64,000 bases of DNA from Proruminimicrobium sp963666965. GTDB taxonomy: Bacteria > Elusimicrobiota > Endomicrobiia > Endomicrobiales > Endomicrobiaceae. The stretch is from NCBI GenBank assembly GCA_963666965.1, contig OY762939.1, positions 682,001-746,000 of the forward strand, given 5' to 3'. Each line of letters begins with the position of its first letter. Positions within the stretch are counted from its first letter, which is position 1. Of this stretch, positions 37,201 to 46,384 are shown one piece after another. The translations under genes and the position numbers were made by a program. The notes beneath the pieces were generated by a model that did no database searches, had not been told where the DNA came from, and saw only the letters and a list, made by a program, of their open reading frames with translations.

Positions 37201-40200
37201 CTCTACAAAAAAATGCCGAGATATGCGTTTTACAGATTCTATACGGATAAAACAGCTGTGCATGAACACGGGTTAAGCCATTGTTTGGATGTATTGGCAT
37301 ATTCAATAAAGATTATAGGAAGAAGCGGAGATGTTAATAAATTGCTTCCAAATGCTCCTGAAAATGAGAGAATAGACGTAAAAGAATTGGTATATTCTGT
37401 TTTTATGCATGATCTTTCATGTGTATTTTTCAGAGATAACCACGAAAAAAATTCTGCCGTTTGGGCTAAAGGGTTGCTTCAGGACAGTGAAAACGAACAG
37501 AAAATAAATGCCATATACAATGACTGTCTCGGCCATAAAAAAATTGAAATGGAACGCTCTCTTATAGGCTGCATTCTGCATGATGCCGATGCCCTTTCGG
37601 CTACGCTTAACTTTAAAAGAATATTAAATATATGGATGGATCAGGACAGATTTTTCTTTGACGGAAAAATATCAATTAACGAAAGATTGAGCAAATTGAA
37701 AGAGGGATTATATCTCTATGAAGACGGATGCGACGGAGTAAACGATTTGCTCAGGCATTATTTCAGATCAGATCCGGCAAAATATAAAACCTCAGGCGGC
37801 GCCTCAATAATAAAAGCCCGTTACGAAGATATTTACGTAGTAAAGAATTTTTTGGAAGAACAAAGAGAATATATTAAAACAAAAGTTGACAGAAACGGCA
37901 GACAGTATAATGATGCTGATGTTGATCTTGCAATAAAAACCGTCAACGATATAATGTCGTTAAAAGTTGAAGAATACGATAAGCAGCAGACAATGCCCGT
38001 TGTTATGCAGCAGGAATCATTGTTTAATTTTAAGACAAAACTAAACACTTTATGGCAGCTGGTCAGATATAAAATAAAGAAAGAAACGATGTATTTTAAC
38101 AGAAACATAGTTTTTTCCGATATACACGGCGGTTATACAAGATTTTTGGAGTTAATGTATCAGATGGTTTCATCGAGCAGAGATTCTAAAATTTTAAATT
38201 ACTTTGAGCTTCTTCACAACGGCAAAGATTTAAACGGCTATGAAATACCGGAGGCCGAAATAAGAAGAATGCAGGAAGAAATAGAAGTTGAGATTCTTAA
38301 CAAATGGAACGTAAAAGGAAACAGAAGTACGATTTATATTCTGGGCGATATTTTAGACAGAGGTCCTAAACAGATTGAAACTTTTATGTTCATAAAAAGG
38401 CTTTCCGAAACAGGCAGAGTTAAATATGTTTTGGGTAACCACGATTTATTTGCTTCAATGAATTTATTCGGTATGCATCTTCCGATAAGTGAAAAATTTA
38501 AAGGGATTCCGCAAGATTACGATATACCGGCAGGATACTTAGGTAAAAATAAGGCAAATATATACAGCCAATGGTATGAACGCGTTACAAATGCAAGAGA
38601 TTTAAGCAGATCAAAAGATATAGCTTACTGGCTTGAAGTTTTTTCCGAAAGATCGGACTATTCGAAACAAAGGCAGAAAACTCTATGGAATAATGAACTT
38701 GAAAAAATGAGTTATGAATTTAGAGCGGCGTTCGGTTTTAATCAGGATTTAAGCGTTAAATATATTTTGTCAAATACTCAGTCAAATATATTCGGATTGA
38801 AAGAAAATTCAGAACTGCTTGAATTCAATAAGTCATTTTTCGGGATTAAATTTGATACTGAAATTTCTACGGGATTAAGAGACGTAGAACAAATGGCCGT
38901 AAACTGGTGGACAGACAAATATTCTGAGGCTGTCAGCTTAAAAGAAAAATATCCCGAATATGAAGCTTACTGGAATAATGTCATTGCATTAATTGAAAAA
39001 GTAATATACGAACAAAAAATCAAATATAATGATGAAATACAGCAGGGCAACTGGGGATGGGGTGTTGTAGATGCCATGATGTACAGGGCTTACGAAAGCA
39101 TGGAATGGTATGCTTACGATTATATAAAACATAAAGGATGGGGAGAAGCTCTTTTAAGTCAGATAAATTCTCATATGACGTTCAAAAAAGGAGAAGAATT
39201 AAATAAAAAACTTAATGATAAATTTTTTAAATTTACAATTGACGGCAAAAAGGATAAAAATGAAGCAATGTCCGTTATATATCAGATGGAACAGATAGGA
39301 GTTCCTCAGTCGTATATAGGATATTTGAAAAACAAACTTGATGCGCTGTCGAAAATATCTGAACTTGACGAAGCGAATAAAATAATTGATTTGATTGATG
39401 TTAAAATATCAAGATATAACAGGTTAAAAGATGCCGACAAGGCGTCATTTAAAGCCGAAATGTGCGACCTTATAGTTAAACTTGATGCTTTGGGATTGAT
39501 GCAGTCCGAAGTTGAAAATTTGCTTAAAAAAGTACTCGAACTTCCTGACCAGGAAAGAGAAAACAGACAAAAAAGAATAGATGAAAACATAAAAACATTG
39601 ACTGCAAAAATGTCCGCATACGCTGATTCTGACGACAGAATTAAAATGATTTCCGAAATGGAAATAAAAGCGATAATTGAAGATCTCGGTAAAATGGAAG
39701 TTTCAGATTCTCTTATAAAGTATCTGGAACATAAGATTGATCTTGTTATAAATCAGTCAGCTGAAACCGTTACAGATCTTAATAATCAAATAAAGAGTTA
39801 CGCAGGTTTGGCGGAATCTGATAAAGATAACGCTAAAACACAAATGTGGAAGATTCTTCTTGAGCTTGAAAAGTCAAGGATCCCTTATGCCATAATAGAA
39901 GAATTATCTGTAAGAATAAAAGCGCTTCCTCTGACGGAACGTGAAAAATATTATAAGCCTTCCGAAAGGCTTATTGACGACGTGTCATATTTTAATAATG
40001 AAGCAATGAGATCGATTCTTACTTTCTTTAAAAATAACTTTGCACTGTACAGAGTTGACGAATACGGTTTCTATTATATGCACGCTCCTCTGCCTTATGA
40101 TGAATACGGTGATGTCTCAATAGGAAGAGTAAATGAGGAAGGAAAATTTGAAGAGTTTGATTCAAAAGGCAAAAGAATCAAAGGTTTTTACTATAAGGGC

Positions 40201-41400
40201 GTACATTATACCGGTAAAAAAATATGGAAGGGCTTTTCTGAAATTTCAAAAGACATAAGGGAATATGACATAGAAAAAGACGATCAAAGTAAAATATTTG
40301 AAGCGCTTGCGATTATAAATGCTGTTTATGCGGATAATACAACCAGAATTAAACCGGAATACATAGCCAAATACCATATTAATTTTACAATGGAACAGAT
40401 GAATAAGGCTATAGGCATAGGAACTGTTATTCAGGGACATAACCCTAAAGATAAACTTGCAAGAAACGGACTTACTACTTTCGCGTTAGATCAGCAGGGC
40501 AGGCCTGTTTCTATTTTTGTTGACGGAAATATGTCTCCGGCTTATGCAAAAACAAGAGGCGCCGGTTCGTATGTGGAAATTTCGCCTCAGGGTATTTACT
40601 CTATAGGGTTCCCTTCGGGACTTGCGACCGTTACAGTCGGTCTTGAAGCAAAAATAAATGAGAATAACGTTATAAAAACTATAATCTCAAATATAACAAG
40701 ATCTTCTGTGGTAATCGATTCTATAGTTAAAATAACTTTAAGGGCGACAGAACTTGTAAAAAGAGCCCGTGAAATTTTAAATACAAAACAGATCTCTTTG
40801 TCAAATGCGACCGTTTTGAAACCAATAAAAAGAATTACGGATGACAAAGATATTATAGAACGTTTAAATTATAACGGAATAAACTGCGTCGGAATCGTTA
40901 CAAAGAAGGATTTTGACGGAAATATTTTAGATCTTATTGAACCTGTAGTTAGAAAAAAATCAGTGAAAGAAGAGCAAATTGAAACAACCGTCATAAACGG
41001 CTCTGAAGTAAAAATAAATTTTGTGACAGTGAAAATAGCAAAAAATACATTAAAATTGATATCGGCAGATTATAATTCTTCACAGGTGGCTTATGATGAT
41101 GTAGTGCAGTATATTTTATTGAATGCCGCCGGAAATGAGTTGTATGCAAAATATACAGGAAAAAGAAAAAATGTTTTATTGGCATGCTCCTTTCAGGAAA
41201 ATAAATCCGATTATATGGCGTATGAACAGGTAAAGCCTTTTAACTGCAGTCCTCAGTTTAATACAATTCTTTCGGACGCTTTTAAGCTTATTCCGATAGT
41301 TTATAATCTTAAAAAAGAAGCTGTAAATGGTGATTTTAGTGACGGCTTTGACAAAAATTTATCATTTGATATAATACAGACGATATTGTCGGCTGCATAA
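34258..41400 (+). CDS. Giant exported protein with ChaN/EreA-like, HD and class III FBPase-like domains (~2380 residues)
   Basis: Start ATG 34258 is preceded by GCGGAGGG. A signal peptide (about 1-25) is followed by a ChaN/TraB/EreA-like domain homologous to that of the first giant (RDLH 66-69, EGAP near 100, GGYH ending at 433). HEFSH (768-772) fits an HExxH zinc site. An HD-phosphohydrolase-like domain follows (HEHGLSH 1002-1008, HD 1051-1052, HDAD 1108-1111). Residues ~1280-2110 resemble class III fructose-1,6-bisphosphatase: DIH 1288-1290, GDILDRG 1363-1369, GNHD 1393-1396, and QGHNP with His2061, then FVDGN..AYAKTRGAGSY. Three ~65-residue helical repeats are inserted near 1700-1900. The last ~240 residues are unrecognised. 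Substrate and location are inferred only. Confidence 0.85.
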   Translation: MKKLTAFLTSLFLLYSFVVADFVQALNITVSDFAVNETSVKIRPSLGSVSDEFLNPQNNNTVVYIRDLHVNYSVQKNIAKIIQELDKNYGVDKILVEGAPYSKLDLAAVDTVKQYKLSNIMLESGLLSGTEYFLANYNKNNDVGVYGLEDWNIYSSNLKRASYLLKEKERNLEAFNAFEKKIISKIDNSYNLLKYIYFDVTDYKIFEETKQPVLKYESLYNYMQLSQQIKYSDTDKIAKELNKCLKDLKTALPYAEYKYIVAKMQSGDYYESYSLVKKYISSDSKLSSKYDLLLNFLNYYTAQKNISKTAAVEQKNKYFVDYMESLKKESAKYDKIFVLKMTDLFKSFIKLNMSEQEYQFFTGNYDRYIDLINKIIPDAQSKYDEIFDNQEIFSYYDINSARTKIFFENISDVLGKNKETSKKITVVVAGGYHGSFEEYFKKAGISFVAITPEITDYDASDNTYEKILLSSLDGKFSDQALSNILFILINNPVIPQQTKYFFSKQLILNAIKTYGTDTPENISGILFDIAKKHGIEIEISFNESEFSVVINKSKNVFKIENGRIDLKESKYPGRTNISLFSRIIAAAKRFFGIEQSLFMELKPEYRSILSSRSDGNASFVWSQINMLLKRKDAAYKHIIDFGNSLVGSDGAVKYENVLIKKFDSKGNVVLKDDGTPEILKKITVVVEYGLNNYISMEFLQKLFDEIISESEPDDISNVKDTMVIGLLEKSQTLFSDHVNNGFIGINSALFKIYDDKILETFLRAGLIHEFSHEFAPKKALEEELLLNDVKYIKQRIAEMLEPGISGEHYAEELNDRIVEKIIESTSNIFPINSRFFNKIRNYKHSIEDIAYIFNRNDKEYLTDKESGKYGQWQHAYQEYLKNKADNQEKFFSLLVHDDNSKKINMTEYLYEKDSKAHVQVNNINSRIQNMLFATGEESRTNDSMDSVESLRQILTSAGINEDIQEDILDEFKENIYECLELLYKKMPRYAFYRFYTDKTAVHEHGLSHCLDVLAYSIKIIGRSGDVNKLLPNAPENERIDVKELVYSVFMHDLSCVFFRDNHEKNSAVWAKGLLQDSENEQKINAIYNDCLGHKKIEMERSLIGCILHDADALSATLNFKRILNIWMDQDRFFFDGKISINERLSKLKEGLYLYEDGCDGVNDLLRHYFRSDPAKYKTSGGASIIKARYEDIYVVKNFLEEQREYIKTKVDRNGRQYNDADVDLAIKTVNDIMSLKVEEYDKQQTMPVVMQQESLFNFKTKLNTLWQLVRYKIKKETMYFNRNIVFSDIHGGYTRFLELMYQMVSSSRDSKILNYFELLHNGKDLNGYEIPEAEIRRMQEEIEVEILNKWNVKGNRSTIYILGDILDRGPKQIETFMFIKRLSETGRVKYVLGNHDLFASMNLFGMHLPISEKFKGIPQDYDIPAGYLGKNKANIYSQWYERVTNARDLSRSKDIAYWLEVFSERSDYSKQRQKTLWNNELEKMSYEFRAAFGFNQDLSVKYILSNTQSNIFGLKENSELLEFNKSFFGIKFDTEISTGLRDVEQMAVNWWTDKYSEAVSLKEKYPEYEAYWNNVIALIEKVIYEQKIKYNDEIQQGNWGWGVVDAMMYRAYESMEWYAYDYIKHKGWGEALLSQINSHMTFKKGEELNKKLNDKFFKFTIDGKKDKNEAMSVIYQMEQIGVPQSYIGYLKNKLDALSKISELDEANKIIDLIDVKISRYNRLKDADKASFKAEMCDLIVKLDALGLMQSEVENLLKKVLELPDQERENRQKRIDENIKTLTAKMSAYADSDDRIKMISEMEIKAIIEDLGKMEVSDSLIKYLEHKIDLVINQSAETVTDLNNQIKSYAGLAESDKDNAKTQMWKILLELEKSRIPYAIIEELSVRIKALPLTEREKYYKPSERLIDDVSYFNNEAMRSILTFFKNNFALYRVDEYGFYYMHAPLPYDEYGDVSIGRVNEEGKFEEFDSKGKRIKGFYYKGVHYTGKKIWKGFSEISKDIREYDIEKDDQSKIFEALAIINAVYADNTTRIKPEYIAKYHINFTMEQMNKAIGIGTVIQGHNPKDKLARNGLTTFALDQQGRPVSIFVDGNMSPAYAKTRGAGSYVEISPQGIYSIGFPSGLATVTVGLEAKINENNVIKTIISNITRSSVVIDSIVKITLRATELVKRAREILNTKQISLSNATVLKPIKRITDDKDIIERLNYNGINCVGIVTKKDFDGNILDLIEPVVRKKSVKEEQIETTVINGSEVKINFVTVKIAKNTLKLISADYNSSQVAYDDVVQYILLNAAGNELYAKYTGKRKNVLLACSFQENKSDYMAYEQVKPFNCSPQFNTILSDAFKLIPIVYNLKKEAVNGDFSDGFDKNLSFDIIQTILSAA

Positions 41401-41412
41401 AATGGAGGAGTT

Positions 41413-42450
41413 ATGAGAAATGTGATGGTTTACTGCGGAGTGATTGCAACTTTATTGTTATCCGGTTGTGATAAAGTTGATAAAATAATCAATGAAGTTG
41501 AGACGTCAACAGATACTGTTAAAGTTTCAACTGCCCCTGCGGAAGTTGCCGCAGAGAGTCAAATTCCTGCTGTTCAGGAACCTGTAATTGATTCGGATAC
41601 CGTTAAAAATACGGTTTCGGATGTGCCAAAACCGCGCGCTAGACATTCAGCGAGTTCCGGATTTTCTAAAACTCCAAAAGAATATTATATGAGCGCGGCC
41701 GTTAAAGCTAAAAACGGAAGATATTTGGATGCTATTGCCGATTATGACAAAGCCGTAAAAATTGACCCTTATTATGCAGAGGCTTATAATGCGAGAGCTC
41801 TTTTAAAAGATAAGATTAATGATTTTGACGGAGCAGCCGCTGATTATGAAAAAGCTATACAGGCACGCAATGTTAAAAGTAATAAAACACAGGATGTTGA
41901 TGATGCTGATATAAAAAATGTTACGTTTAATATGCAGCAGGGGAAAATAAAAATAGATTTGTATGATTATGACGGAGCAGATAAGGATTTTACAAAAGCT
42001 ATCAATATTATTCCGTCATACGGTCCGGCCTACATTGCAAGAGGCGACGCAAGGCTAAAACTTGAAAGATATTATGACGCTTTAAGCGATTATAATAAGG
42101 CCATGAAATTTTGGCCAAAACTTACATATGACTCATTACGTAAAATAGGCAATCTTGAAATGCATTTTGAAAATTATGATAAAGCTGTAGCAGCTTACAG
42201 AGATGTTGTTGATTATGATAAAAACAACGTTGATTCCCGTTATAAACTTACGGATGCGTTCATTATGAGCGGTAATTTTTCGGAAGCTTTAAATTCAATA
42301 AGAATATTCTATCTTATATCAAAAGAACCTTATGTTTATGCAGGCGATTACCACAGATGGAATGTCGCGATAAACAAATACAAACAGGATTCAACGGCAA
42401 ATGAGCTGAAATCCAAAATAAATAAATTGAAAATTATAAAATCAAATTAG
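41413..42450 (+). CDS. TPR lipoprotein
   Basis: The 345-residue product starts at ATG 41413 with GGAGG upstream. The lipobox LLSGC has its Cys at residue 19, so after Lgt and signal peptidase II processing it should be membrane-anchored. A low-complexity Thr/Val/Glu spacer runs to about residue 75. At least five tetratricopeptide-like repeats follow (for example RYLDAIADYDKAVKIDPYY, DFDGAAADYEKAI, YYDALSDYNKAM). TPRs usually scaffold protein contacts. It lies 12 nt after the second giant gene, so it may be a partner of the giant proteins. It is similar in layout to the TPR lipoprotein at 53693. Confidence 0.85.
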   Translation: MRNVMVYCGVIATLLLSGCDKVDKIINEVETSTDTVKVSTAPAEVAAESQIPAVQEPVIDSDTVKNTVSDVPKPRARHSASSGFSKTPKEYYMSAAVKAKNGRYLDAIADYDKAVKIDPYYAEAYNARALLKDKINDFDGAAADYEKAIQARNVKSNKTQDVDDADIKNVTFNMQQGKIKIDLYDYDGADKDFTKAINIIPSYGPAYIARGDARLKLERYYDALSDYNKAMKFWPKLTYDSLRKIGNLEMHFENYDKAVAAYRDVVDYDKNNVDSRYKLTDAFIMSGNFSEALNSIRIFYLISKEPYVYAGDYHRWNVAINKYKQDSTANELKSKINKLKIIKSN

Positions 42451-42468
42451 TATAGGTCTGGGATTTAG

Positions 42469-42513
42469 AAAAAGACACAACCGATTTTGAAAAACAGGCT
42501 GTGTCTTTTTTTT
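42469..42513. terminator. Bidirectional intrinsic terminator between convergent genes
   Basis: AAAAAGACACA (42469-42479) pairs with TGTGTCTTTTT (42500-42510), with extra CC/GG pairing inside the loop and a T8 run on the plus strand. The complementary A-run serves the minus strand. It ends the giant-protein operon and the ankyrin gene. Confidence 0.85.
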
Positions 42514-44077
42514 ATTTTGCAGCGTTGTTATTTGCGGTAGAATTTGCCGCATATTCAAAGCCTATGTCATCGGCAATATCTTTTGCGGTTTTATTTGACG
42601 AGTTTCTTATTGTGACATCTGCCTTTAATGATATAAGGAGTTCAACTGTGGAGAGGTTTTGCGCTTCCACGGCATACATAAGCGGCGTCTTTCCGTTTTT
42701 ATCTGAAGAATTTATATTAACTTTATTTTCTTTTACAAGAGTTTCAATTATTTTATTGTATCCGTATTCAACTGCGTAAATAAGAGCGTTTTTGCCGTTA
42801 TTGTCAGTTTTGGCGGCATCAAGCTGTTTTTTTGAGATAATTGAATTTATGATATCAAAATTTCCGGATTCGATGGCAAGCATTAAAGCGGTTTTATTGT
42901 TCTTATCAGGTATATTCATATTTATATTTTTGTTTATTACAAATAAGGCCGTGTTTAGATTTGAATTTTTGACAGACAGCAGAAGAGCATTATTTCCTTC
43001 GTCAGTGAGCTGTTCGATATTTGCCCCTTTGGTCAGCAGATAATCCGCAGTCTGAGTGTCATTTTCTATTATCGCCGTAAGAAAAGGAGAAAGTCCTTTT
43101 TTATTGACGGCATTTATATCTCCTCCCGCGCCAAGAAGATATTCAATCATTGATAAATTGTCTTTTTTCCTTTCCTGTATAAATATAAGAATATCTTTTT
43201 CATTTGTAATAAGAGGATCATTGAGCATTGATATAACTTGTTTTGTAATATCGGACTGAATAAAAGCAGCGGCAGCTATAAGAGCCGTATTGCCGTTATT
43301 ATCACGATAGTTAACGTTAAACCCGAGCTCTTCTACAAGATATTTAGCAGTTTCAAGATTGCCGGTTGCGGCGCATGCTATGAGAGCATTTATTCCCTGA
43401 GAATTGATCTGCGCGGTATTTGCGCCGGCAGATGCAAGATATTTTATTGTGTCGACATTTCCAGCTGCTGCTGCAATAAGAAAAGCGGAATCTTTATTAT
43501 AATTTGAGGCAGTTATATCGGCTTTTTTTTCACGTAACAGCTTTACGACCGGCAGATTGTTTTTTAAAGCGGCATACATAAGCGCTGTAAAACCGGATTT
43601 ATCTCTAGAATTAGGATTTGCTTTATTGTTCAGTAAAAATTCTGCAATTTCTTCATTGCCGCTCAAAGAAACAATCATAAGAGGAGTCATTTTATCGGTG
43701 TTTGTAATATTTACCAAAGCTCGTTTTTCTATCAGAAGTCTTACTATGTCAAGATTTCCCATATTGCATGCCTGCGATAATGCGCTGTCTCCGGCATCAT
43801 TTGTGAGATTTATGTTTATTCCCTTGGTTTCTAAAAGAAGTCTTACGGTCTCAATTCGTTCGTTGGCTACGGCAATAATGAGAGGAGTATTGCCGGCAGG
43901 ATCTTTTGCATTTATATTTTCTCCGTTTTTTATCAAATCCGCAATAACGTAATTGTTGCCGTTTGCCGCTGCGGACATAATATCATCGATGGCTGCAGAT
44001 GCCGGAATTTCAAACGTAAATGTAAAAAATATTACGTATGAAAATAAAACTAAAATATTAGCCGGTGATAATTTCAT
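42512..44077 (-). CDS. Exported ankyrin-repeat protein
   Basis: The 521-residue protein begins with a signal peptide (about 1-28, ending ASA). It continues almost entirely as ankyrin repeats, about 13 to 14 units of 33-35 residues with the G-x-T-P/A-L-x-x-A and V-x-x-L-L consensus (for example NTPLIIAVANERIETVRLLLE). The middle repeats near residues 270-330 are interrupted by a short insert. Ankyrin arrays bind other proteins. No enzymatic domain is seen. An AGGGG ribosome-binding site precedes ATG 44077. Confidence 0.92.
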   Translation of the reverse strand: MKLSPANILVLFSYVIFFTFTFEIPASAAIDDIMSAAANGNNYVIADLIKNGENINAKDPAGNTPLIIAVANERIETVRLLLETKGININLTNDAGDSALSQACNMGNLDIVRLLIEKRALVNITNTDKMTPLMIVSLSGNEEIAEFLLNNKANPNSRDKSGFTALMYAALKNNLPVVKLLREKKADITASNYNKDSAFLIAAAAGNVDTIKYLASAGANTAQINSQGINALIACAATGNLETAKYLVEELGFNVNYRDNNGNTALIAAAAFIQSDITKQVISMLNDPLITNEKDILIFIQERKKDNLSMIEYLLGAGGDINAVNKKGLSPFLTAIIENDTQTADYLLTKGANIEQLTDEGNNALLLSVKNSNLNTALFVINKNINMNIPDKNNKTALMLAIESGNFDIINSIISKKQLDAAKTDNNGKNALIYAVEYGYNKIIETLVKENKVNINSSDKNGKTPLMYAVEAQNLSTVELLISLKADVTIRNSSNKTAKDIADDIGFEYAANSTANNNAAK

Positions 44078-44164
44078 AAACTTACCCCTGTAAAAATTAT
44101 TTTAATAATGATACCAAAAAAAAATATATAAGTGAATCTGAAGTATCAAAGAGTTGTTTGAATT

Positions 44165-44392
44165 TTAAACTGCAATGTATTTAAGTAGTCCGTATACCAA
44201 AAAAGCCGGCCATAAAGCGGCTTTTAATATTCCGGCTGTGATATTCCAAAAACCTGAGGCTGACGATATGTAATAAACTGCGGCGCCTGCAAAACCGAGC
44301 ATATAAATTGTATTTGCCGAAAAAGAAGAGTTGTCTTTTTTGCCGTTTTTTAAAATATTTTTCTTACATTCAGATTGTGTAGTTTCATCCAT
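44165..44392 (-). CDS. Small conserved-looking membrane protein
   Basis: The 75-residue product has a polar N-terminus of about 25 residues, then two hydrophobic segments (YMLGFAGAAVYYISSA and ILKAALWPAFLVYGLLKYI). The glycine/tryptophan pattern resembles small 'GAAVYY...WPAFLVY' proteins common in bacterial genomes. Function is unknown. GGAG lies 9 nt before the ATG. Confidence 0.7.
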   Translation of the reverse strand: MDETTQSECKKNILKNGKKDNSSFSANTIYMLGFAGAAVYYISSASGFWNITAGILKAALWPAFLVYGLLKYIAV

Positions 44393-44520
44393 TGAATTAC
44401 TCTCCTTAAGTGTTGTATGTATTCAGATTATATCAGTTATATTGTTGAAGACAAAATATTTTAGCCGAGATTTTTTTAACATAAAACAATTTCTAAGGAT
44501 TTTATTTTAAATATAAATAA

Positions 44521-45195
44521 TTATTGCATGTGAATTTTGCCGTCTTTTATTGTTATGGTTTCGTCGGCTTTTGCCGCAAGTTCCGTATTATGTGTAACCA
44601 TAAGTATAGTCAGCCCTTCGTTTTTGTTAAGAGAGCGCAGAATTTCTCCTACTTCTTCGCTTCTTGCAGTATCAAGATTTCCCGTAGGTTCGTCGGCAAG
44701 AATAACAGAAGGATTATTTATTAAAGCTCTGGCAATAGCAACTCTTTGCATTTCTCCTCCGGAAAGCTGGTTGGGCAGATGGTTCAGTCTTTTTTCTATT
44801 CCGAGCATTTTTGCCGCTTCAGCCGCGTCTTTTGAGGATTTTTTATAAAAAACGTAAGGCAGAAGAATGTTTTCTTTTACCGTAAGAGTCGGTATAAGAT
44901 AAAAGCTCTGAAAAATATAACCGAAATATTGTCTTCTTATTTTTGTCAGATTTTTTTCTGTCAGGACATTTCCGGTTTTAAAAATAACAGAACCTTCTAT
45001 TTCAATTGTTCCGCTTGACGGATTATCAAGGCATCCTATTATGTTTACCAGAGTAGTTTTGCCTGACCCCGACGGGCCGATAAAAGACGTAAAAGAGCCT
45101 TTTTTTATGTCAAGAGAAACGCCGTCAAGTGCCGTGACTTCTTCCTGCCCTCTACGGTATATTTTTTTGATATTTTCTATTTTTATAAAGCTCAT
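44521..45195 (-). CDS. ABC transporter ATP-binding protein (LolD/MacB type)
   Basis: The 224-residue ATPase has Walker A GPSGSGKTT near residue 39, signature LSGGEMQR near 144, Walker B VILADEPTGNLD near 162 and switch His in VTHN near 200. The LolD/MacB class drives mechanotransmission with a FtsX-like permease rather than classical substrate import. It is the last gene of the csoR-led operon, 1 nt from the permease gene. Confidence 0.93.
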   Translation of the reverse strand: MSFIKIENIKKIYRRGQEEVTALDGVSLDIKKGSFTSFIGPSGSGKTTLVNIIGCLDNPSSGTIEIEGSVIFKTGNVLTEKNLTKIRRQYFGYIFQSFYLIPTLTVKENILLPYVFYKKSSKDAAEAAKMLGIEKRLNHLPNQLSGGEMQRVAIARALINNPSVILADEPTGNLDTARSEEVGEILRSLNKNEGLTILMVTHNTELAAKADETITIKDGKIHMQ

Positions 45196-45196
45196 T

Positions 45197-46384
45197 TTAA
45201 TTTGCCTCCCTTCTCATAGATTCTATAGGGCGGATATGCGCCGCTTTCCATGCCGGATACAAACCGCTTACAAGTCCTATCGCGACTATAAGAAATACAG
45301 TTAAAAGGATGAGATTTAAGTCTATTATTACTATAGGCCCCGTTGGAGTGTAAGGAAGAAGCCGTCTTATAAGGATATCCGTAATTTTAGTAAGTATTAC
45401 GGCAAAACCGCTTCCGAGAATTCCTCCGGCCGAGCAGAGAAACACGGTTTCAATCCATATCATAATAAATATATCTTTAGGCAAAGCTCCCATGCTTTTT
45501 AAAACGCCTATCTCCTGAAATCTTTCAAATACCGACATAAGAATTGTGTTTACAACTCCTACGGTTGCTATTATTACGGCTATAATGACAATTGAAAAAA
45601 CCATAATTTTTGCGGTCGTTACAAGATTCATTATTGTTTGTTTTACCTGTGCCATTGAAACTACCTGCACGTCCGGAAGATCGTATAATTTGTTTTCAAA
45701 ATCATTTATGTCTGAATCTTTTTTTACTTTAATGCCTACTCCTGTCAGTTTCCCTTTTTTGTCAAAAATATTCTGAAGAGTTTTTACCGGCATAAAGATT
45801 GTTCCGTCATCCTGCGTGCCGGATCTTTTTAAAATTCCGACCACTTTAAGTTCGGTATTTTTTTCCGGGATAAGAAGCATATCTCCTACTTCTCTTTGCT
45901 CAAGTTCCGCCGCTTCATAACCCATTACAACTTCATTTGCATCGGCTTTTTTAAACCAGTCGCCTTGAGCAAAAGCAAGGTATGATTTCATTGAGGGAAA
46001 TGTTTCCGGATCAACTCCGAGATAGGCAGTATAACCTCCGCTTTCTCCTTTGTTAGGGTCAAAAACGGCCTGCATAAGCATAGGAGTTACCTTATTGGTT
46101 TCGGGATAAGAATTTATTTTTTCCGTGACGTTCTCATCCATATAACGCAGTCCCGTTCCGCCTTTTAACATCAAAGTCGCCGCTTCGTAAGGACATCCTT
46201 TTGCCGCAACAAGAATCTGAAATCCCATATTATCAATATCTTTATTAAGGGCGGCTTCATAGCCTTTGTTAAAACCTAGAAGGCTTGTGAGCACCCATGC
46301 CGATAAAGCTATGGCAAAAACGGTAAGAACAGAGCGCAGTTTTTTTCTCAAGATGTTTTTATAGGAAAGACTTATTATATTCAT
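45197..46384 (-). CDS. ABC transporter permease (MacB/FtsX family)
   Basis: The 395-residue protein has one N-terminal TM helix, a ~230-residue periplasmic MacB_PCD-like domain and three C-terminal TM helices (near 265-290, 310-340, 355-380). This is the FtsX/MacB topology. The periplasmic domain carries an unusual AAKGCPYEAATLMLKGG segment near residue 60 whose Cys could be functional. Gene context with a CsoR-type copper sensor suggests metal- or copper-stress-related export, but the substrate is not determined. Its start overlaps the upstream gene by 4 nt (ATGA). Confidence 0.9.
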   Translation of the reverse strand: MNIISLSYKNILRKKLRSVLTVFAIALSAWVLTSLLGFNKGYEAALNKDIDNMGFQILVAAKGCPYEAATLMLKGGTGLRYMDENVTEKINSYPETNKVTPMLMQAVFDPNKGESGGYTAYLGVDPETFPSMKSYLAFAQGDWFKKADANEVVMGYEAAELEQREVGDMLLIPEKNTELKVVGILKRSGTQDDGTIFMPVKTLQNIFDKKGKLTGVGIKVKKDSDINDFENKLYDLPDVQVVSMAQVKQTIMNLVTTAKIMVFSIVIIAVIIATVGVVNTILMSVFERFQEIGVLKSMGALPKDIFIMIWIETVFLCSAGGILGSGFAVILTKITDILIRRLLPYTPTGPIVIIDLNLILLTVFLIVAIGLVSGLYPAWKAAHIRPIESMRREAN

